64,000 bases of DNA from Georgenia satyanarayanai (GCF_900116375.1 NZ_UETB01000017.1:1-64000), one strand, 5' to 3'. Counted from the stretch's first letter, positions 38,915-49,432 are shown. The notes: generated by a model not told the origin, from the sequence alone. Made by a program: numbers and translations.

Positions 38915-38920
38915 CACGCT
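38915..38920 (+). promoter_or_regulatory. Leaderless-type -10 element of the AbiEi-like gene
   Basis: CACGCT lies 7 nt before the ATG at 38928. It resembles the TACGCT elements of other genes here but lacks the first T. Confidence 0.25.
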
Positions 38921-38927
38921 CGTGGTC

Positions 38928-39986
38928 ATGGCCGTGACGATCAGCCCGCAGGAGCTTCCGCCCGTGCTGCTCAGCCGTGAGCTCGGGAAGAACGCCGTCC
39001 GGCATGCCGAGAGCACCGGACTCGTGCAGGTGGCCCGCGGGGTCTTCGTCGACCCTCTCGACGAGGAGGAACCCCCGTGGCGCCAGACGGAGCATCTGGC
39101 CCTGGCCCGTATCGCGGGCGTCGCCCGCCGCGCGGCCGCACGGCCGGTGTTCAGCCACCGGACGGCCGCGTTGCTGCACGGGCTCTGGCTCGTCGATGGC
39201 GACACGCAGGTGCACACCTCGCAGAAGCGCCTGCCGAGCCGGTCCACCGCCGGGCGGGTGCGCCACGTGCGCGACCTGCCGGCCGATGACGTCACCGAGG
39301 TCAGCGGCCTGCGGGCGACCACGATCGAGCGCACGATCGTGGACTGCGCCAAGACGATGCACCCACGGCACGCACTCGTCGTCGCGGACAGCGGCATGCG
39401 CGCACTCGTCGCCCCCCGGCGGGACACTCCCAGGTCGAACGCCAGGAGGACGGCGGCGCTCCGAGCGCGGCTGCTCGCGATGGTGGAGCAGGGCGACCGG
39501 CGCCACCTGCGTCGCGCCCGGGCGGTCGTCACCTGGGCCGACCCGCTCGCGGAATCTCCGTACGAGACGGTCCTCCGGTGGGTCGGCGTCTCCAGGGGCC
39601 TGCCACGGCCCGTGCTGCAGCCCCGGTACGAGGTCGAGGGACACGTCTACTACCCCGACGTGCGGTGGCGGCTGCCGGTCACCGAGCACGGCGTGCTCAC
39701 CGAGACCATCACGCTCCTCGGGGAGTACGACGGCGAGGTGAAGTTCGTGCCCGACGATCCTGACGGGGCCGACGCCCGCCGCCGGCTGTCGGAGCGCGTC
39801 ATGGCCGAGCGGCGGCGTCAGAACAGGCTGGCGAGCCTCCCCAGCACAACCGTCGAACGCTTCGACCGCACTGATCTCTCCAACGAGGACGCGGTGTTCC
39901 GGCGGCTGTGCCGACCCTTCCCGCCGGGCTGGGTCGCCACCCTGCGACCCGTGCCGGAGCTCCTCGGCCCCACCATCCGCCGGTGA
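38928..39986 (+). CDS. AbiEi-type antitoxin-domain protein with DUF559-like layout
   Basis: 352 residues from the ATG at 38928. The N-terminal part resembles the AbiEi winged-helix and adjoining domain (LVQVARGVFVDP, FSHRTAALLHGLWL, LRATTIERTIVDCAK). The C-terminal part has ESPYETVLRWVG and LLGEYDGEVKF, the degraded nuclease-like half of such actinobacterial genes. No partner AbiEii toxin gene is adjacent. The stop codon lies within the right inverted repeat. The gene is isolated from its neighbours and looks mobile. Antitoxin or nuclease function is not demonstrated. Confidence 0.7.
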   Translation: MAVTISPQELPPVLLSRELGKNAVRHAESTGLVQVARGVFVDPLDEEEPPWRQTEHLALARIAGVARRAAARPVFSHRTAALLHGLWLVDGDTQVHTSQKRLPSRSTAGRVRHVRDLPADDVTEVSGLRATTIERTIVDCAKTMHPRHALVVADSGMRALVAPRRDTPRSNARRTAALRARLLAMVEQGDRRHLRRARAVVTWADPLAESPYETVLRWVGVSRGLPRPVLQPRYEVEGHVYYPDVRWRLPVTEHGVLTETITLLGEYDGEVKFVPDDPDGADARRRLSERVMAERRRQNRLASLPSTTVERFDRTDLSNEDAVFRRLCRPFPPGWVATLRPVPELLGPTIRR

Positions 39987-40056
39987 GCTACCCGCTTCTC
40001 CTCATTGCTGCGTGGGCGAAGGAGGGAGCTCTGAGGACAACCGGGGAGGTCAGCGC
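39983..40056 (-). repeat. Right 74-bp imperfect terminal inverted repeat of the AbiEi-like cassette
   Basis: Inverted copy of 38752-38825 with the same spacing between its two conserved motifs. It overlaps the last codons of the gene and ends about 20 nt before the ABC ATPase stop. Confidence 0.7.
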
Positions 40057-40077
40057 AGCGGTGGCGGGTGAAGGCCG

Positions 40078-40758
40078 CTACGCCGCCGGGTGGCCGTCCT
40101 TCAGCGTCAGGACGCTGTCGGCGCGCTGGATGAGGACGGGGTCGTGGGTGGAGACGACGGCGGCGAGGCCGCGGGCGCGGGTGAGCTCCTGGAGGAGCTC
40201 CATGATCGTGGCCGCGGTGCGGGAGTCGAGCTGGCCGGTGGGCTCGTCGGCGAGGAGGACCTCCGGCTCGGCGACGAGCGCCCGGGCGATGCCGACGCGC
40301 TGCTGCTGGCCACCGGACAGCTCGTAGGGCCGCTGGTGCACGTGGTCGGCGAGCCCGACGAGCTCGAGGGCGGCCGCCACACGTTCCTCCCGCTCGGCGG
40401 GGTCGACCTCGAGGAGCCGCAGCGGGACCTCGACGTTCTCGGCGGCCGAGAGCACCGGGATGAGACCGAAGGACTGGAAGACGTAGCCGATGCGGGTGCG
40501 GCGGACCTCGAGGACGTCCTTCTCCGGCAGGGACGACAGCTCGCGGCCGTCGCCGAGGAGCACCCGCCCGCCCGTGGGCCGGTCCAGCCCGCCCAGCAGG
40601 TTGAGCAGGGTGGTCTTGCCCGACCCGGACGGTCCCCGCACGACGACGAGCTCGCCCGCCGTCACCTCCATGCTCACGTCGGTGAGCGCGCGGACGTCAC
40701 CGGCGCCGGTCGTGAAGACGCGGCTCACCGACTCTGCGGTCAGCAGCGCCTCAGCCAT
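40078..40758 (-). CDS. LolD/MacB-type ABC transporter ATPase
   Basis: 226 residues from the ATG at 40758, overlapping the preceding ATPase gene by 8 nt. Walker A GPSGSGKTT, signature LSGGQQQR, Walker B VLLADEPTG and a switch His (STHDP) are intact. Short, single-domain ATPases of this kind drive FtsX-like permeases such as those at 43464 and 46253. Substrate is unknown; lipoprotein, peptide or antibiotic export are family roles. Confidence 0.92.
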   Translation of the reverse strand: MAEALLTAESVSRVFTTGAGDVRALTDVSMEVTAGELVVVRGPSGSGKTTLLNLLGGLDRPTGGRVLLGDGRELSSLPEKDVLEVRRTRIGYVFQSFGLIPVLSAAENVEVPLRLLEVDPAEREERVAAALELVGLADHVHQRPYELSGGQQQRVGIARALVAEPEVLLADEPTGQLDSRTAATIMELLQELTRARGLAAVVSTHDPVLIQRADSVLTLKDGHPAA

Positions 40759-41797
40759 CGGTGCCGCTCCCGCGCAGGTCGCGCCGGCGCGGCCGCCCGG
40801 AGCGAGCCGCCCCACCCACCGGGCCTGCCGACCCGGCCATCGTGTCCGCCGTCCCGGCCACGTCGGCGTTCCCGCCCGGGTCCGCCACCCCGTCCGCCAC
40901 CGACGGCCCCCGGCCGGCGCCGTCGGGCCACACGCCCACGTGGTCGGTCTCGAGCGCCAGGCGCACCCGCTCGCGCAGGGCGAGGGCGGAGACGAACTCC
41001 TCGGGCAGCTGGAGTCGCCCGGTGCGGTCGAGGACGGCGAACTCCTCGGCGACGTGCACCTCGGCACCGGAGTCGTCACGCTCGGTGCGCCGCAGCACCT
41101 CGGTGGCGGTGCGGCCGTCGCGGATCTGGACGGTGCGCCGCACGTGCTCGGACACGGTGGGGTCGTGGGTGACGACGAGGACGGTGACGCCCAGCCGCTC
41201 CGAGGCGCCGCGCAGCGCCTCGAGCACCTCGGCGCTCGTCGCGTCGTCGAGCTCGCCGGTGGGCTCGTCGGCGAGGAGCACGCGCGGGGAGTTCGCCAGC
41301 GCGACGGCGATCGCGGTGCGCTGCTGCTCCCCGCCGCTCATCTGCTCCGGCCGGCGGTCACGGCAGTGCTCGATCCCGAGGAGCGAGAGGAGCTCGTCCA
41401 CGCGCTCCGCGCGCGCCTCGGCGCCGGACAGGACCAGCGGCACGGCGATGTTCTCGGCGGCGGTGAGGTAGGGCAGGAGGTTGCGCGAGGTCTGTTGCCA
41501 GACGAAGCCGACGGTGTGCCGCTGGTAGCGCACCCGGTCCGCCCTGCTCATCGTGCCGATGTCGGTGCCGGCGACGACAGCGCTGCCGCCCGTCGGCCTG
41601 TCCAGCCCGGACAGGATGCTGAGCAGCGTCGACTTCCCCGAGCCGGACGCGCCCACGATCGCGACGACGTCGCCGCGCTCCACGCGCAGGTCCAGCCCCT
41701 GCAACGCCTGCACCTCCACCCCCTCGGTGGAGAAGATCCGCACGAGCCCGTGGCACAGGATGTCCGGCTCACGGGCCTGCTCGGTCGTCGTCGTCAT
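40751..41797 (-). CDS. ABC transporter ATPase with C-terminal AbrB-like extension
   Basis: 348 residues from the ATG at 41797 (GAGG upstream). Residues 1-230 are a complete MacB-type ATPase: GASGSGKST, MSGGEQQR, VLLADEPTG, VVTHDP. After it come about 45 residues, EEFAVLDRTGRLQLPEEF through LALETDHVGVWPD, with the VDxxGRxxLP pattern of an AbrB/SpoVT swapped-hairpin domain, then a disordered Gly/Ala tail. The extension could dimerise or bind nucleic acid. It probably pairs with the adjacent ATPase and the FtsX-like permeases. Confidence 0.85.
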   Translation of the reverse strand: MTTTTEQAREPDILCHGLVRIFSTEGVEVQALQGLDLRVERGDVVAIVGASGSGKSTLLSILSGLDRPTGGSAVVAGTDIGTMSRADRVRYQRHTVGFVWQQTSRNLLPYLTAAENIAVPLVLSGAEARAERVDELLSLLGIEHCRDRRPEQMSGGEQQRTAIAVALANSPRVLLADEPTGELDDATSAEVLEALRGASERLGVTVLVVTHDPTVSEHVRRTVQIRDGRTATEVLRRTERDDSGAEVHVAEEFAVLDRTGRLQLPEEFVSALALRERVRLALETDHVGVWPDGAGRGPSVADGVADPGGNADVAGTADTMAGSAGPVGGAARSGRPRRRDLRGSGTDG

Positions 41798-41882
41798 GCG
41801 CACCTCGTCACTCTTGTCCGGCCGGTCGCAGGCGTCATCGTCTCACCGCACGTGTGCCCGCCGTGCCGGCCCGCGCGGCGGT

Positions 41883-43388
41883 CTACACCGCCGGGGCCCG
41901 CCTCGCGCCCTGGGCTGCCTCGGTGAACTCCCGCTCCACCTCCTCGTCGCGGTGGTAGGTGAGCCGGCTGACGACGACGGCGACGGCGAGGTTGGCGAGG
42001 AAGCCGGGCACGATCTCGTACAGCGTGGTGCCGAGGATCTCCGGCCCGAGCTGCTTCCACAGGATGACCGTCACCGCCCCCGTCACCATGCCGGCGAGCG
42101 CACCCCACGTGGTGAGTCGGCGCCAGAAGAGGCTGAGGAGGATCGCCGGCCCGAAGGAGGCGCCGAAGCCCGCCCACGCGAAGGCGACGAGCCCGAGGAT
42201 CGTGTCGTCGGGGTCGAGCGCGAGGAGCGTGGCGACGACGGCCACCGCGAGCACGGCCGCGCGTCCGAGGACGACCAGGTTCCGGGGCGACGCGTCCTTG
42301 CGGACGATCCGGTACAGGTCCTCGACAAAGGCGGAGGAGCACACGATGAGCTGGCTCGAGACGGTGCTCATGATCGCGGCGAGCACGGCAGCGAAGACGA
42401 CCCCGGCGATGAACGGGTGCAGCAGTGCCTGAGACAGCGTGAGCACGACCTGCTCGGCGTCGGCCAGGTCCGTGCCGCTGCGGTTGAAGTAGGCGACTCC
42501 GAGAAGACCCGTCACCACCGCGCCGACCAGGGAGATGACCATCCAGCCGATGCCGATCCGGCGTGCGCGGCCCGCCGAGAGCGCGTCCCGCATCGCCATG
42601 AAGCGCACGATGACGTGCGGCTGCCCGAAGTAGCCCAGCCCCCAGGCGAGCGCCGACACGACACCCACGACGGACGCCCCGCTGATCCCCGCTCCGGCCA
42701 GCGGCGACAGCCGCGCGGGGTCCACGGCCCGGATCCCGTCGAGCGCCTCGCCGACGCCGCCGAGCGAGACGAGCACGACGATCGGAATGACGATCAGCGC
42801 GACCATCATCATCGTGCCCTGCACGACGTCGGTGAGCGAGGCGCCGAGGAAGCCGCCGATGAGCGTGTAGCCCAGCGTGACGCCGGCGACGACGAGCACG
42901 CCGGTGAGGTAGGAGGTGTCGAAGGCGGCCTCGAACAGCACCCCGCCCGCGACCATCATCGACGAGACGTAGAAGGTGAAGAACACGAGGACGATGGCGC
43001 CGGACGCCACACGCAGCGACCGTGAGGTGTCGTGCAGTCGGTTCTCGAAGAAGCTCGGGATCGTGATCGAGTTCTTCGCCGTCTCGGTGTACGAGCGCAG
43101 CCGCGGTGCCACGAGCCGCCAGTTGAGGTAGGCGCCGATGGTGAGCCCGACGGCGATCCACCCCTCGATGAGCCCGCTGACGTAGATGGCGCCCGGCAGG
43201 CCCATCATCAGCCAGCCGGACATGTCCGAGGCGCCGGCGCTGAGCGCGGCGGTGGTGGGAGACAGACGGCGCCCGCCGAGCATGTAGTCCTCGTGCCCGC
43301 TGGTGCGCCGGTAGGCGTAGTAGCCGATCCCCAGCATCACCGCGAAGTAGGCGACCAGGGCCACGAGCTGGTAGGTGCGGTCAGACAT
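41883..43388 (-). CDS. putP: Sodium/proline symporter
   Basis: 501 residues from the ATG at 43388 (GGAGGAG upstream). About thirteen membrane helices of the sodium:solute symporter family, with the PutP features YMLGGRRLSPTTAALSAGASDMSGW, GLPGAIYVSGL and WGLGYFGQPH near the sodium and proline sites. It imports proline with sodium across the membrane. The proline-degrading PutA is encoded at 56113, upstream on the same strand. It is oddly placed between the permease and ATPase genes of an exporter. Confidence 0.93.
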   Translation of the reverse strand: MSDRTYQLVALVAYFAVMLGIGYYAYRRTSGHEDYMLGGRRLSPTTAALSAGASDMSGWLMMGLPGAIYVSGLIEGWIAVGLTIGAYLNWRLVAPRLRSYTETAKNSITIPSFFENRLHDTSRSLRVASGAIVLVFFTFYVSSMMVAGGVLFEAAFDTSYLTGVLVVAGVTLGYTLIGGFLGASLTDVVQGTMMMVALIVIPIVVLVSLGGVGEALDGIRAVDPARLSPLAGAGISGASVVGVVSALAWGLGYFGQPHVIVRFMAMRDALSAGRARRIGIGWMVISLVGAVVTGLLGVAYFNRSGTDLADAEQVVLTLSQALLHPFIAGVVFAAVLAAIMSTVSSQLIVCSSAFVEDLYRIVRKDASPRNLVVLGRAAVLAVAVVATLLALDPDDTILGLVAFAWAGFGASFGPAILLSLFWRRLTTWGALAGMVTGAVTVILWKQLGPEILGTTLYEIVPGFLANLAVAVVVSRLTYHRDEEVEREFTEAAQGARRAPAV

Positions 43389-43463
43389 CGTCGTCTCCTC
43401 CCCGAGAGCACAGTCCGCCCAGTGTGGCACGGACCACAGACACGCAGGCTCCGGTCCGACGGG

Positions 43464-46256
43464 TCAGGTCTCCTCGCCCATCCGCAGCTCGCCCGCGACG
43501 TCGGCCCTGCTGCTCACCACGGTGGAGACGAGCACGGCCAGCGCCGTCACGAGGAGGACCCCGCCGAGCACCCCGCCGACGACGAGGGGGTCGACGACCA
43601 GCCCGGGCTGCTCCTCCCCGCCGGTGAGCGCCCGCAGGTCCATCCCGCCGAGCACGACCCACGGCACGAGGACCCCGAGGACGCCGCCGGCGAGCACCGA
43701 CACCGCGGACAGCGGCCCCAGCTCCCACGCGACGATCCCGCGCGCCCGCCGCCGGTCCAGCCCGAGCGTGCGCAGCACCGCGAGCAGCCGCGCGCGGACC
43801 GGCGCGCCCATGAGCTGGGTCATGACGACGGCGACGACGACGAGCACGAGGCTGAGCACGACGGCGACCCCGAGAGCGGCGTTCATCCCGCCGGCCATCG
43901 GGGAGGAGAGGAAGCCGCTCGCGTCCCCGGCAGGGTTCTGGGCGAGGGCGACGGGCTCGACCTCGCGCACGCGCCCGAGGACCGCCGTCGGGTCCTCGCC
44001 GTCGGCGACGTCCACGAGCGCGATCCGCGGCAGCACCGCACGCCCGGCGGCGGCAGCGAAGGCCTCGGCCTCGACGAGGACGTCACCGGTGGTCCCCGCA
44101 CCCGCGAGCCGCCCGACGGTCCCGACGACCTCGAGCGTCACCCCGTCCCCGACCGCGGCCTCGAGCGTGTCCCCCACACCCGCACCGAGCGCCTCGACCG
44201 CCTCGGCCGACAGCACGGCGGGGACCGCGTCACCGGTTCCCCCGGAGAGGTCCGCAGGGAGCCGGTCGATGCCCACGCCGTCGGCCTGGACGGCGCGCAC
44301 GGCCGCGGGGTCGGCGACCGCGAGGTCGAGCCGCTCCCCCGCCACGCTCACCGTGCCGGCGTCACCGATCGTCGCCACTCCCGCGACCCCGGGCACGGCG
44401 GCGATCGCGGCGGCCTTCTCCTCGTCGAGCACCGGGCCGGACAGACGCAGGTCGGCGCCCACGGACTGCCACGCCGTCGCCTGCACCCCGGCGCTGATGG
44501 TCGAGCCGAGGACGGCGGAGAACATCGCGACGGACACCCCGACGACGAGCGCGACGGCGGGAACGAGCCCGCCGGCGGGCTCGCGGACCGCACGCGCCGC
44601 CCCCAGGAAGGCGGTGAGGCCACGACGACGGCGCAACGCGCCCGCGAGCGCCCGCACCGGCAGCGGGTAGACCCGCAGGACGACGACGCAGGTGGAGGCG
44701 GCGAGCAGGAGCGGCACACCGGTGAGGAGGACGTCGGTCTCGCCGGCGCCTGGTTGCACACCGCGCTGGCCGAGCAGGACGAGGGCGACGGCGGTGACCA
44801 CCAGGAGCACGACCTCGGCGACCCACCGCCATCGGCTGGGTCGCGTGCCCAGGTCCGCCCGGCTCTCACGCAGGCCGCGCGGGGAGGTGCTCGCGGCGAG
44901 CACGACGGCGGGGACGAGCGCGACGAGGCCGGTGACGGCGAGGTCGGCCGGCGCGGTTCGCCCGGGCAGGAGGAGCACCGCGAGCAACGCTCCGGCCGCG
45001 GCGGCGGGCAGCCCGATGACGAGGCCCTCGAGGGCCAGCACGGACCGCAGCTGCCACCCGGACCCGCCCCGGGCGGAGAGGAGCGCGAGCCCGGACCGGC
45101 GGCGGGAGACGAGGAGCCGCGCCGCGAGGAGGAACACGGCGAGGGTCACGCCGAGCGGGCCGGACGCGATGACGGTGAGCACGGTGGAGGTGACGGCCTG
45201 CTGCTGGCGGACCCGGTCGAGCACCTCGCCGAGCTCGGTGGCGAAGCGCACCTCTGCCGCGGGGACCAGGTCGCCGGCCTCACCGAGGGGTTGGGGCGCC
45301 GTGAAGCGGGTGAGCTGGGCCGCGGCGGCATCGACGTCGTCGGCGCTGAGCGCGTCGACGACGGTGGGGAACCACATCTGGGTGCGGAAGGTCCGGACGT
45401 GCTCGGGCATGCCGGCGGGGAGCCCGCCGTCCCAGGACGGGGCGAGGTAGGCGGCTGCCTCCGCGGACGTGCCGAGGTTGAGGTCGTCGACGACGTAGGG
45501 CTGGGCCGAGTACAGGTTGTGGGCCCAGTGGTCGGCGCGGGGGTCGGTCACCTCGTAGGTGCCGGTGAGCAGGGCCGGGACCGTGTTGCCGGTGATGCGC
45601 CGCTCGGTGCCGACCTCCCACTCGAGGACGTCCGCGGCTGGGGCGGACAGGAGGACTTCGAGCGGCTCGCTGGCCGCGATGGCGGCGTTGACGAGCACGA
45701 GCCTCTCCTCCACGGTGAGGAGGCCCTCCCGCCCCTCGGCGAGCTCGGCGTAGGGGTCGACGGGGATGTGCGGCTCCGGCCACCGTCCCGCGACGAGCGT
45801 CACCCGGTCCGCCAGGTACGGGTCGACGGTGAGGCGCAGCCGCTGCCGGCCCATGAGCGGGTCCGGCGGGGGCTCGATCTCGGCCGGCTCGCTCTGCAGC
45901 CAGAAGCTCGGGTCACCGAGCAGGTCGCGCAGCGGCTCCGGCTGGGCGGCGCGCAGCTCCTCCAGCGCGGCGTACAGGCCGCCGAGGTTCTCCTCGACGT
46001 CGGGCGGGAAGGGGGTGGAGCCGGCCGGGGGCGCCGGCAGCCGCGGCAGCCCGCCGGGCAGGACGCCGACGACGTCGCGCGACAGCGGGCTCGTGGCGGC
46101 GATCTCGTGGGTGACCTGCCGGTCGTCGACGCCCGCGAGCAGGCGCGGCCAGGCGGTGACGACCGCGGAGACGAGGAGCACGAGCAGGAGCAGCGCGACG
46201 GGCACGGCACGGTGCGCGGTGGCCTGGCGGCGCGCGAGCCCGAGGAGGCCGCTCAT
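43464..46256 (-). CDS. FtsX-like ABC transporter permease (930 aa)
   Basis: Start ATG at 46256 overlaps the upstream permease stop by 4 nt. An N-terminal helix (about 19-40) precedes a large extracellular domain (about 60-380). Helices near 380-500 and at the C-terminus (about 790-915) form two FtsX units. One permease with duplicated FtsX domains is typical of actinobacterial exporters of this size. With the gene at 46253 and the ATPases at 40078 and 40751 it should form an exporter. Confidence 0.85.
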   Translation of the reverse strand: MSGLLGLARRQATAHRAVPVALLLLVLLVSAVVTAWPRLLAGVDDRQVTHEIAATSPLSRDVVGVLPGGLPRLPAPPAGSTPFPPDVEENLGGLYAALEELRAAQPEPLRDLLGDPSFWLQSEPAEIEPPPDPLMGRQRLRLTVDPYLADRVTLVAGRWPEPHIPVDPYAELAEGREGLLTVEERLVLVNAAIAASEPLEVLLSAPAADVLEWEVGTERRITGNTVPALLTGTYEVTDPRADHWAHNLYSAQPYVVDDLNLGTSAEAAAYLAPSWDGGLPAGMPEHVRTFRTQMWFPTVVDALSADDVDAAAAQLTRFTAPQPLGEAGDLVPAAEVRFATELGEVLDRVRQQQAVTSTVLTVIASGPLGVTLAVFLLAARLLVSRRRSGLALLSARGGSGWQLRSVLALEGLVIGLPAAAAGALLAVLLLPGRTAPADLAVTGLVALVPAVVLAASTSPRGLRESRADLGTRPSRWRWVAEVVLLVVTAVALVLLGQRGVQPGAGETDVLLTGVPLLLAASTCVVVLRVYPLPVRALAGALRRRRGLTAFLGAARAVREPAGGLVPAVALVVGVSVAMFSAVLGSTISAGVQATAWQSVGADLRLSGPVLDEEKAAAIAAVPGVAGVATIGDAGTVSVAGERLDLAVADPAAVRAVQADGVGIDRLPADLSGGTGDAVPAVLSAEAVEALGAGVGDTLEAAVGDGVTLEVVGTVGRLAGAGTTGDVLVEAEAFAAAAGRAVLPRIALVDVADGEDPTAVLGRVREVEPVALAQNPAGDASGFLSSPMAGGMNAALGVAVVLSLVLVVVAVVMTQLMGAPVRARLLAVLRTLGLDRRRARGIVAWELGPLSAVSVLAGGVLGVLVPWVVLGGMDLRALTGGEEQPGLVVDPLVVGGVLGGVLLVTALAVLVSTVVSSRADVAGELRMGEET

Positions 46257-49200
46257 CGCACCTCCTCCCGGTACTCCGCGTCCAGCGCCTGGCTGCGCAC
46301 CCGGGCGCCGAGCACCGCGGCGACGACGGCGAGCCCACCCACGAGGACGGCGAGCACCCCCAGCGCCGGCAGCACGTCGAGCCGGCCGCCGAGGGGCAGC
46401 GGCGAGGGCTGCGTGGCCGCCGCCCGGGCGAGCGTGGGCACGAGCACCACCGAGGCCGCCCACCCCGCGAGCACGCCGAGGAGGACGCCCAGCGCGCCCA
46501 CACCGAGCAGCTCGGCCGCCCGGGTGCGGGCCTGCCCTGCGGCCGGGAGGCCGAGGGCGCGCAGCACGACGACCTCACCCCGCCGCTCCCGGGCCAGGGA
46601 CAGGACGACGGCGGCGACACCGGTGAGCGCGAGGAGGGCGGCACCCGCGGCAACGGTCCAGAAGGTCTGGCGCACCGAGCCCGCCGAGTCGCTCAGGCCC
46701 TCCCCGGCGATCTCGACCGCCGCCTCGGGCCCGGCGAGAGCGGCCGCTGCGTCGGCCACCCCGGTGTGGTCGGCACCGTCCTCGACGGCGAGCCACACCT
46801 CGCCCGGCAGCAGCGGGCTCGCGTGCCGGCCGAGCACGTGGGCGCCGAGGGCGCCGAGGTCGAGCAGCACGGCGTCCTCCTCGAGACCGCCGGGGACGGC
46901 GTCGACGACGTCGCTCACCGTGACGTCGACGGCGGCACCCCCGAGGGCGACGGTCGCCGTGTCCCCGTCCCTCAGGTCCGCCGACGCGGCGAGGTGGGAG
47001 GTGAGGACGGCGGGCACAGCGGGAGCGGCGCCACCGGGCACGAGGCGGACCTCCGCGTCCGGCGGGAGGTCCCAGCCCAGGCCGCCCGCCACTCCGATGG
47101 TGCCCTGCGGCTCGAGGTCCACCTCGTCGAGCGCGGCCGCCGGCCGCCACTGCTCGTCGCCGAGGCCGACCGCGGCGCCGTCGGCGGTGAGGGCGGTGAC
47201 CTCCACGGACACGTCGCTGCCGAGGTCGGGCCCCGCGAGGGCGAGGTCGAGGGCGACCAGCCGGTGCTCACCGGACCCGGGCAGCTCGAGGCGGAGCGTG
47301 TGCTCGGAGGGCTCGGGGCCGAGGAGCCCGTCGCCGCCGCCGTCGGGGTCGGCCGGCAGGCGTCCACCCTCGAGCATGCTCAGGCCGCCGTCCGCGTCGG
47401 CCACCCACGCCGCCAGCTCGAGCCCGTGCTCCTCCTCGTCCCGCGCGGCGTCCTCGGCCAGCGCGGCGTCCGCCTCCTCCTCGGACATGCCGAGGCCCTC
47501 GACGTAGTACTGCCGCGCGTCGGCGAGCAGCTCGGCCTCCACCTCACGGGCCGTCGCGGACGTGCCGAGGTGGGCCCGGAGGGTGAGGTCGAGGGTCTGC
47601 GCGCCGGCGGGCAGCGGCACGCCCCAGGCGGCCGGGGCGAGGCCGGCGGCCGCGTCGGGGACCGCCGGCCCGTCGGGCAGGTGCGCGAGCTCGTCCAGGC
47701 GGGCGGCGTCGAGTGCGGTGACGGCCACGGGCAGCTCACCGAAGGTGCCGCCGGACCGCAGGACGGTCCCGGCCGCGGTGACGCCGGCGAGCTCACGGTA
47801 GGGCGCCGCGGACAGGGCCTGCGGCACCGCCTGGCGCGAGGTCGCTCCCGCGGGCACGGCGACGCGGACGTCGGTCCCGGTGGCGAGCGCGGCGACGTGC
47901 TCACGCTGGGTGGCCGTCGCCCCGGCGAAGGAGGAGGCGACCGTGGTGGCACCGACGGCGAGGACGACGAGCACGAGCGGGACGGCGTAGGCCCGCACCC
48001 GGCGGGAGACCTGCCGGGTGGCGAGCACTCCGGCCAGGCCGCGCTCCCGCTCGCGCAGCCGGGCCGCCCCGCGGGCGAGCGGGCCGAGCAGGGCCAGCGC
48101 GAGCACGGCGAGGAAGCCGAGCACCGCCCCGAGGGACACGACCGCGAGCACGTCCGCCCCGCCGTCGTCCAGGAGCGGGGTGCCGTGCCGCAGCAGCTGC
48201 CACGCGGACAGGACGGCCGCCGCTCCGCAGAGCACGACCGTGCCGACCGCGGCGGCGCCCCGGAGCCGTCCGGACCGGTCGGCCACCCTGCGTCGCGCGA
48301 TCGCCCGCGCCTGCAGGCCGGCCACGGCCGTCCCGGTGAGCGCGGTGACGAGGGCGACGACCACCCCGGTGGCGACGATGACCCCCCGTTGCGCCTCCCC
48401 GCCGTCGAGCCGGCCGACGACGACGGCGGCCACCGCCGTGCCGACCGCGCCACCGACGAGCGCGACGGCGGCGAGCTCGGCCGCCGACCACGCGGTCACC
48501 TGACGGACCGCCGCGCCGCGGGCGACGAGGATCTCGGTCTCCCGGGCACGCGTCTGCCCGAGCAGGCGGACGACCTGGACGAGTGCGACGACGGAGACGA
48601 CCCCGAGGAGCGCCACGGGCACCAGACCGACGGCCGCCGCGGTGGCGGTGGCCGCGCGGAGGTCGTCGATCGTGGCGGCGAGCTCGCCGGCGACGGTCAG
48701 GCCGCGGACCGCGACGGCGTCGTCGTCGCCCAGGGTGAAGTCGAGGCGCGCAAGGCCGTCGGCGAGGCCCGGGAGGTCGGCCACGGTGAGCAGCTCGGCG
48801 CGGGGCTGGACGGTCCACCGGGCGAAGGGCGCGCTGACGGCGTCACGGACGGTGCCCGCGTCGGTGAGGAGCGGACCCACCGCGTCCTCGACGGACGGGC
48901 CGGTGAACCACGCGCGCTCGTCACCCGGCTGCCACGTGCCCGCGACGGTGAGCGTGACGCCGTCGACGACGATCTCTCCGCCCGTCGTCAGGCCCGTCTC
49001 GGCGGCGGCCTGCTCGGGCACGAGCACCTCGCGGGGGCCGGGGAGCTCGCCGTCGGCGAGGACCACACCGTCACCCGCGGGCAGCTCGGCGAGGACGACG
49101 CGCAGCTCCTGCCCGCCGGCCGCGGCGCCGACCGCCTCCGACCACAGCGAGCGGGACACGTCCGTGCCGGGCCCCAGCAGCTCGCTGACGGCGGCCCGGA

Positions 49201-49432
49201 CGGCGGCGTCCTGGGCCTCCGGGTCGCCGGCCAGGCGCGTCCGGACCTGGACGCCGGCCTCGTGCGGCGCGGCCTCGGTGAGGGCCGCGCGGACCGTGGC
49301 GACCCCGGCCGCCCGCGTGTACCCGACGCTGCCGGCGAGGATCGCGGCGACGGTCGCGGTGAGGACGAGCAGGGTGAGGAGGGCGCCCCGCTGTGCACGG
49401 CCACGCCGTAGCAGGAGTCGGGGCGCCCTCAC
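46253..49432 (-). CDS. FtsX-like ABC transporter permease (1059 aa)
   Basis: Starts 3 nt after the stop of the upstream peptide-transporter ATPase. One N-terminal helix (about 17-36), a long extracellular region, an FtsX helix bundle near 255-400, a second extracellular domain (about 480-880) and a C-terminal bundle (about 910-1045). It is a partner of the permease at 43464. The two differ strongly in sequence, so they probably form a heterodimeric membrane unit. Confidence 0.85.
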   Translation of the reverse strand: MRAPRLLLRRGRAQRGALLTLLVLTATVAAILAGSVGYTRAAGVATVRAALTEAAPHEAGVQVRTRLAGDPEAQDAAVRAAVSELLGPGTDVSRSLWSEAVGAAAGGQELRVVLAELPAGDGVVLADGELPGPREVLVPEQAAAETGLTTGGEIVVDGVTLTVAGTWQPGDERAWFTGPSVEDAVGPLLTDAGTVRDAVSAPFARWTVQPRAELLTVADLPGLADGLARLDFTLGDDDAVAVRGLTVAGELAATIDDLRAATATAAAVGLVPVALLGVVSVVALVQVVRLLGQTRARETEILVARGAAVRQVTAWSAAELAAVALVGGAVGTAVAAVVVGRLDGGEAQRGVIVATGVVVALVTALTGTAVAGLQARAIARRRVADRSGRLRGAAAVGTVVLCGAAAVLSAWQLLRHGTPLLDDGGADVLAVVSLGAVLGFLAVLALALLGPLARGAARLRERERGLAGVLATRQVSRRVRAYAVPLVLVVLAVGATTVASSFAGATATQREHVAALATGTDVRVAVPAGATSRQAVPQALSAAPYRELAGVTAAGTVLRSGGTFGELPVAVTALDAARLDELAHLPDGPAVPDAAAGLAPAAWGVPLPAGAQTLDLTLRAHLGTSATAREVEAELLADARQYYVEGLGMSEEEADAALAEDAARDEEEHGLELAAWVADADGGLSMLEGGRLPADPDGGGDGLLGPEPSEHTLRLELPGSGEHRLVALDLALAGPDLGSDVSVEVTALTADGAAVGLGDEQWRPAAALDEVDLEPQGTIGVAGGLGWDLPPDAEVRLVPGGAAPAVPAVLTSHLAASADLRDGDTATVALGGAAVDVTVSDVVDAVPGGLEEDAVLLDLGALGAHVLGRHASPLLPGEVWLAVEDGADHTGVADAAAALAGPEAAVEIAGEGLSDSAGSVRQTFWTVAAGAALLALTGVAAVVLSLARERRGEVVVLRALGLPAAGQARTRAAELLGVGALGVLLGVLAGWAASVVLVPTLARAAATQPSPLPLGGRLDVLPALGVLAVLVGGLAVVAAVLGARVRSQALDAEYREEVR

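Noticed and set aside
43032-47507. 1491-codon plus-strand frame
   Set aside because: Antisense to putP and the FtsX-like permeases; composition shows it is a shadow.
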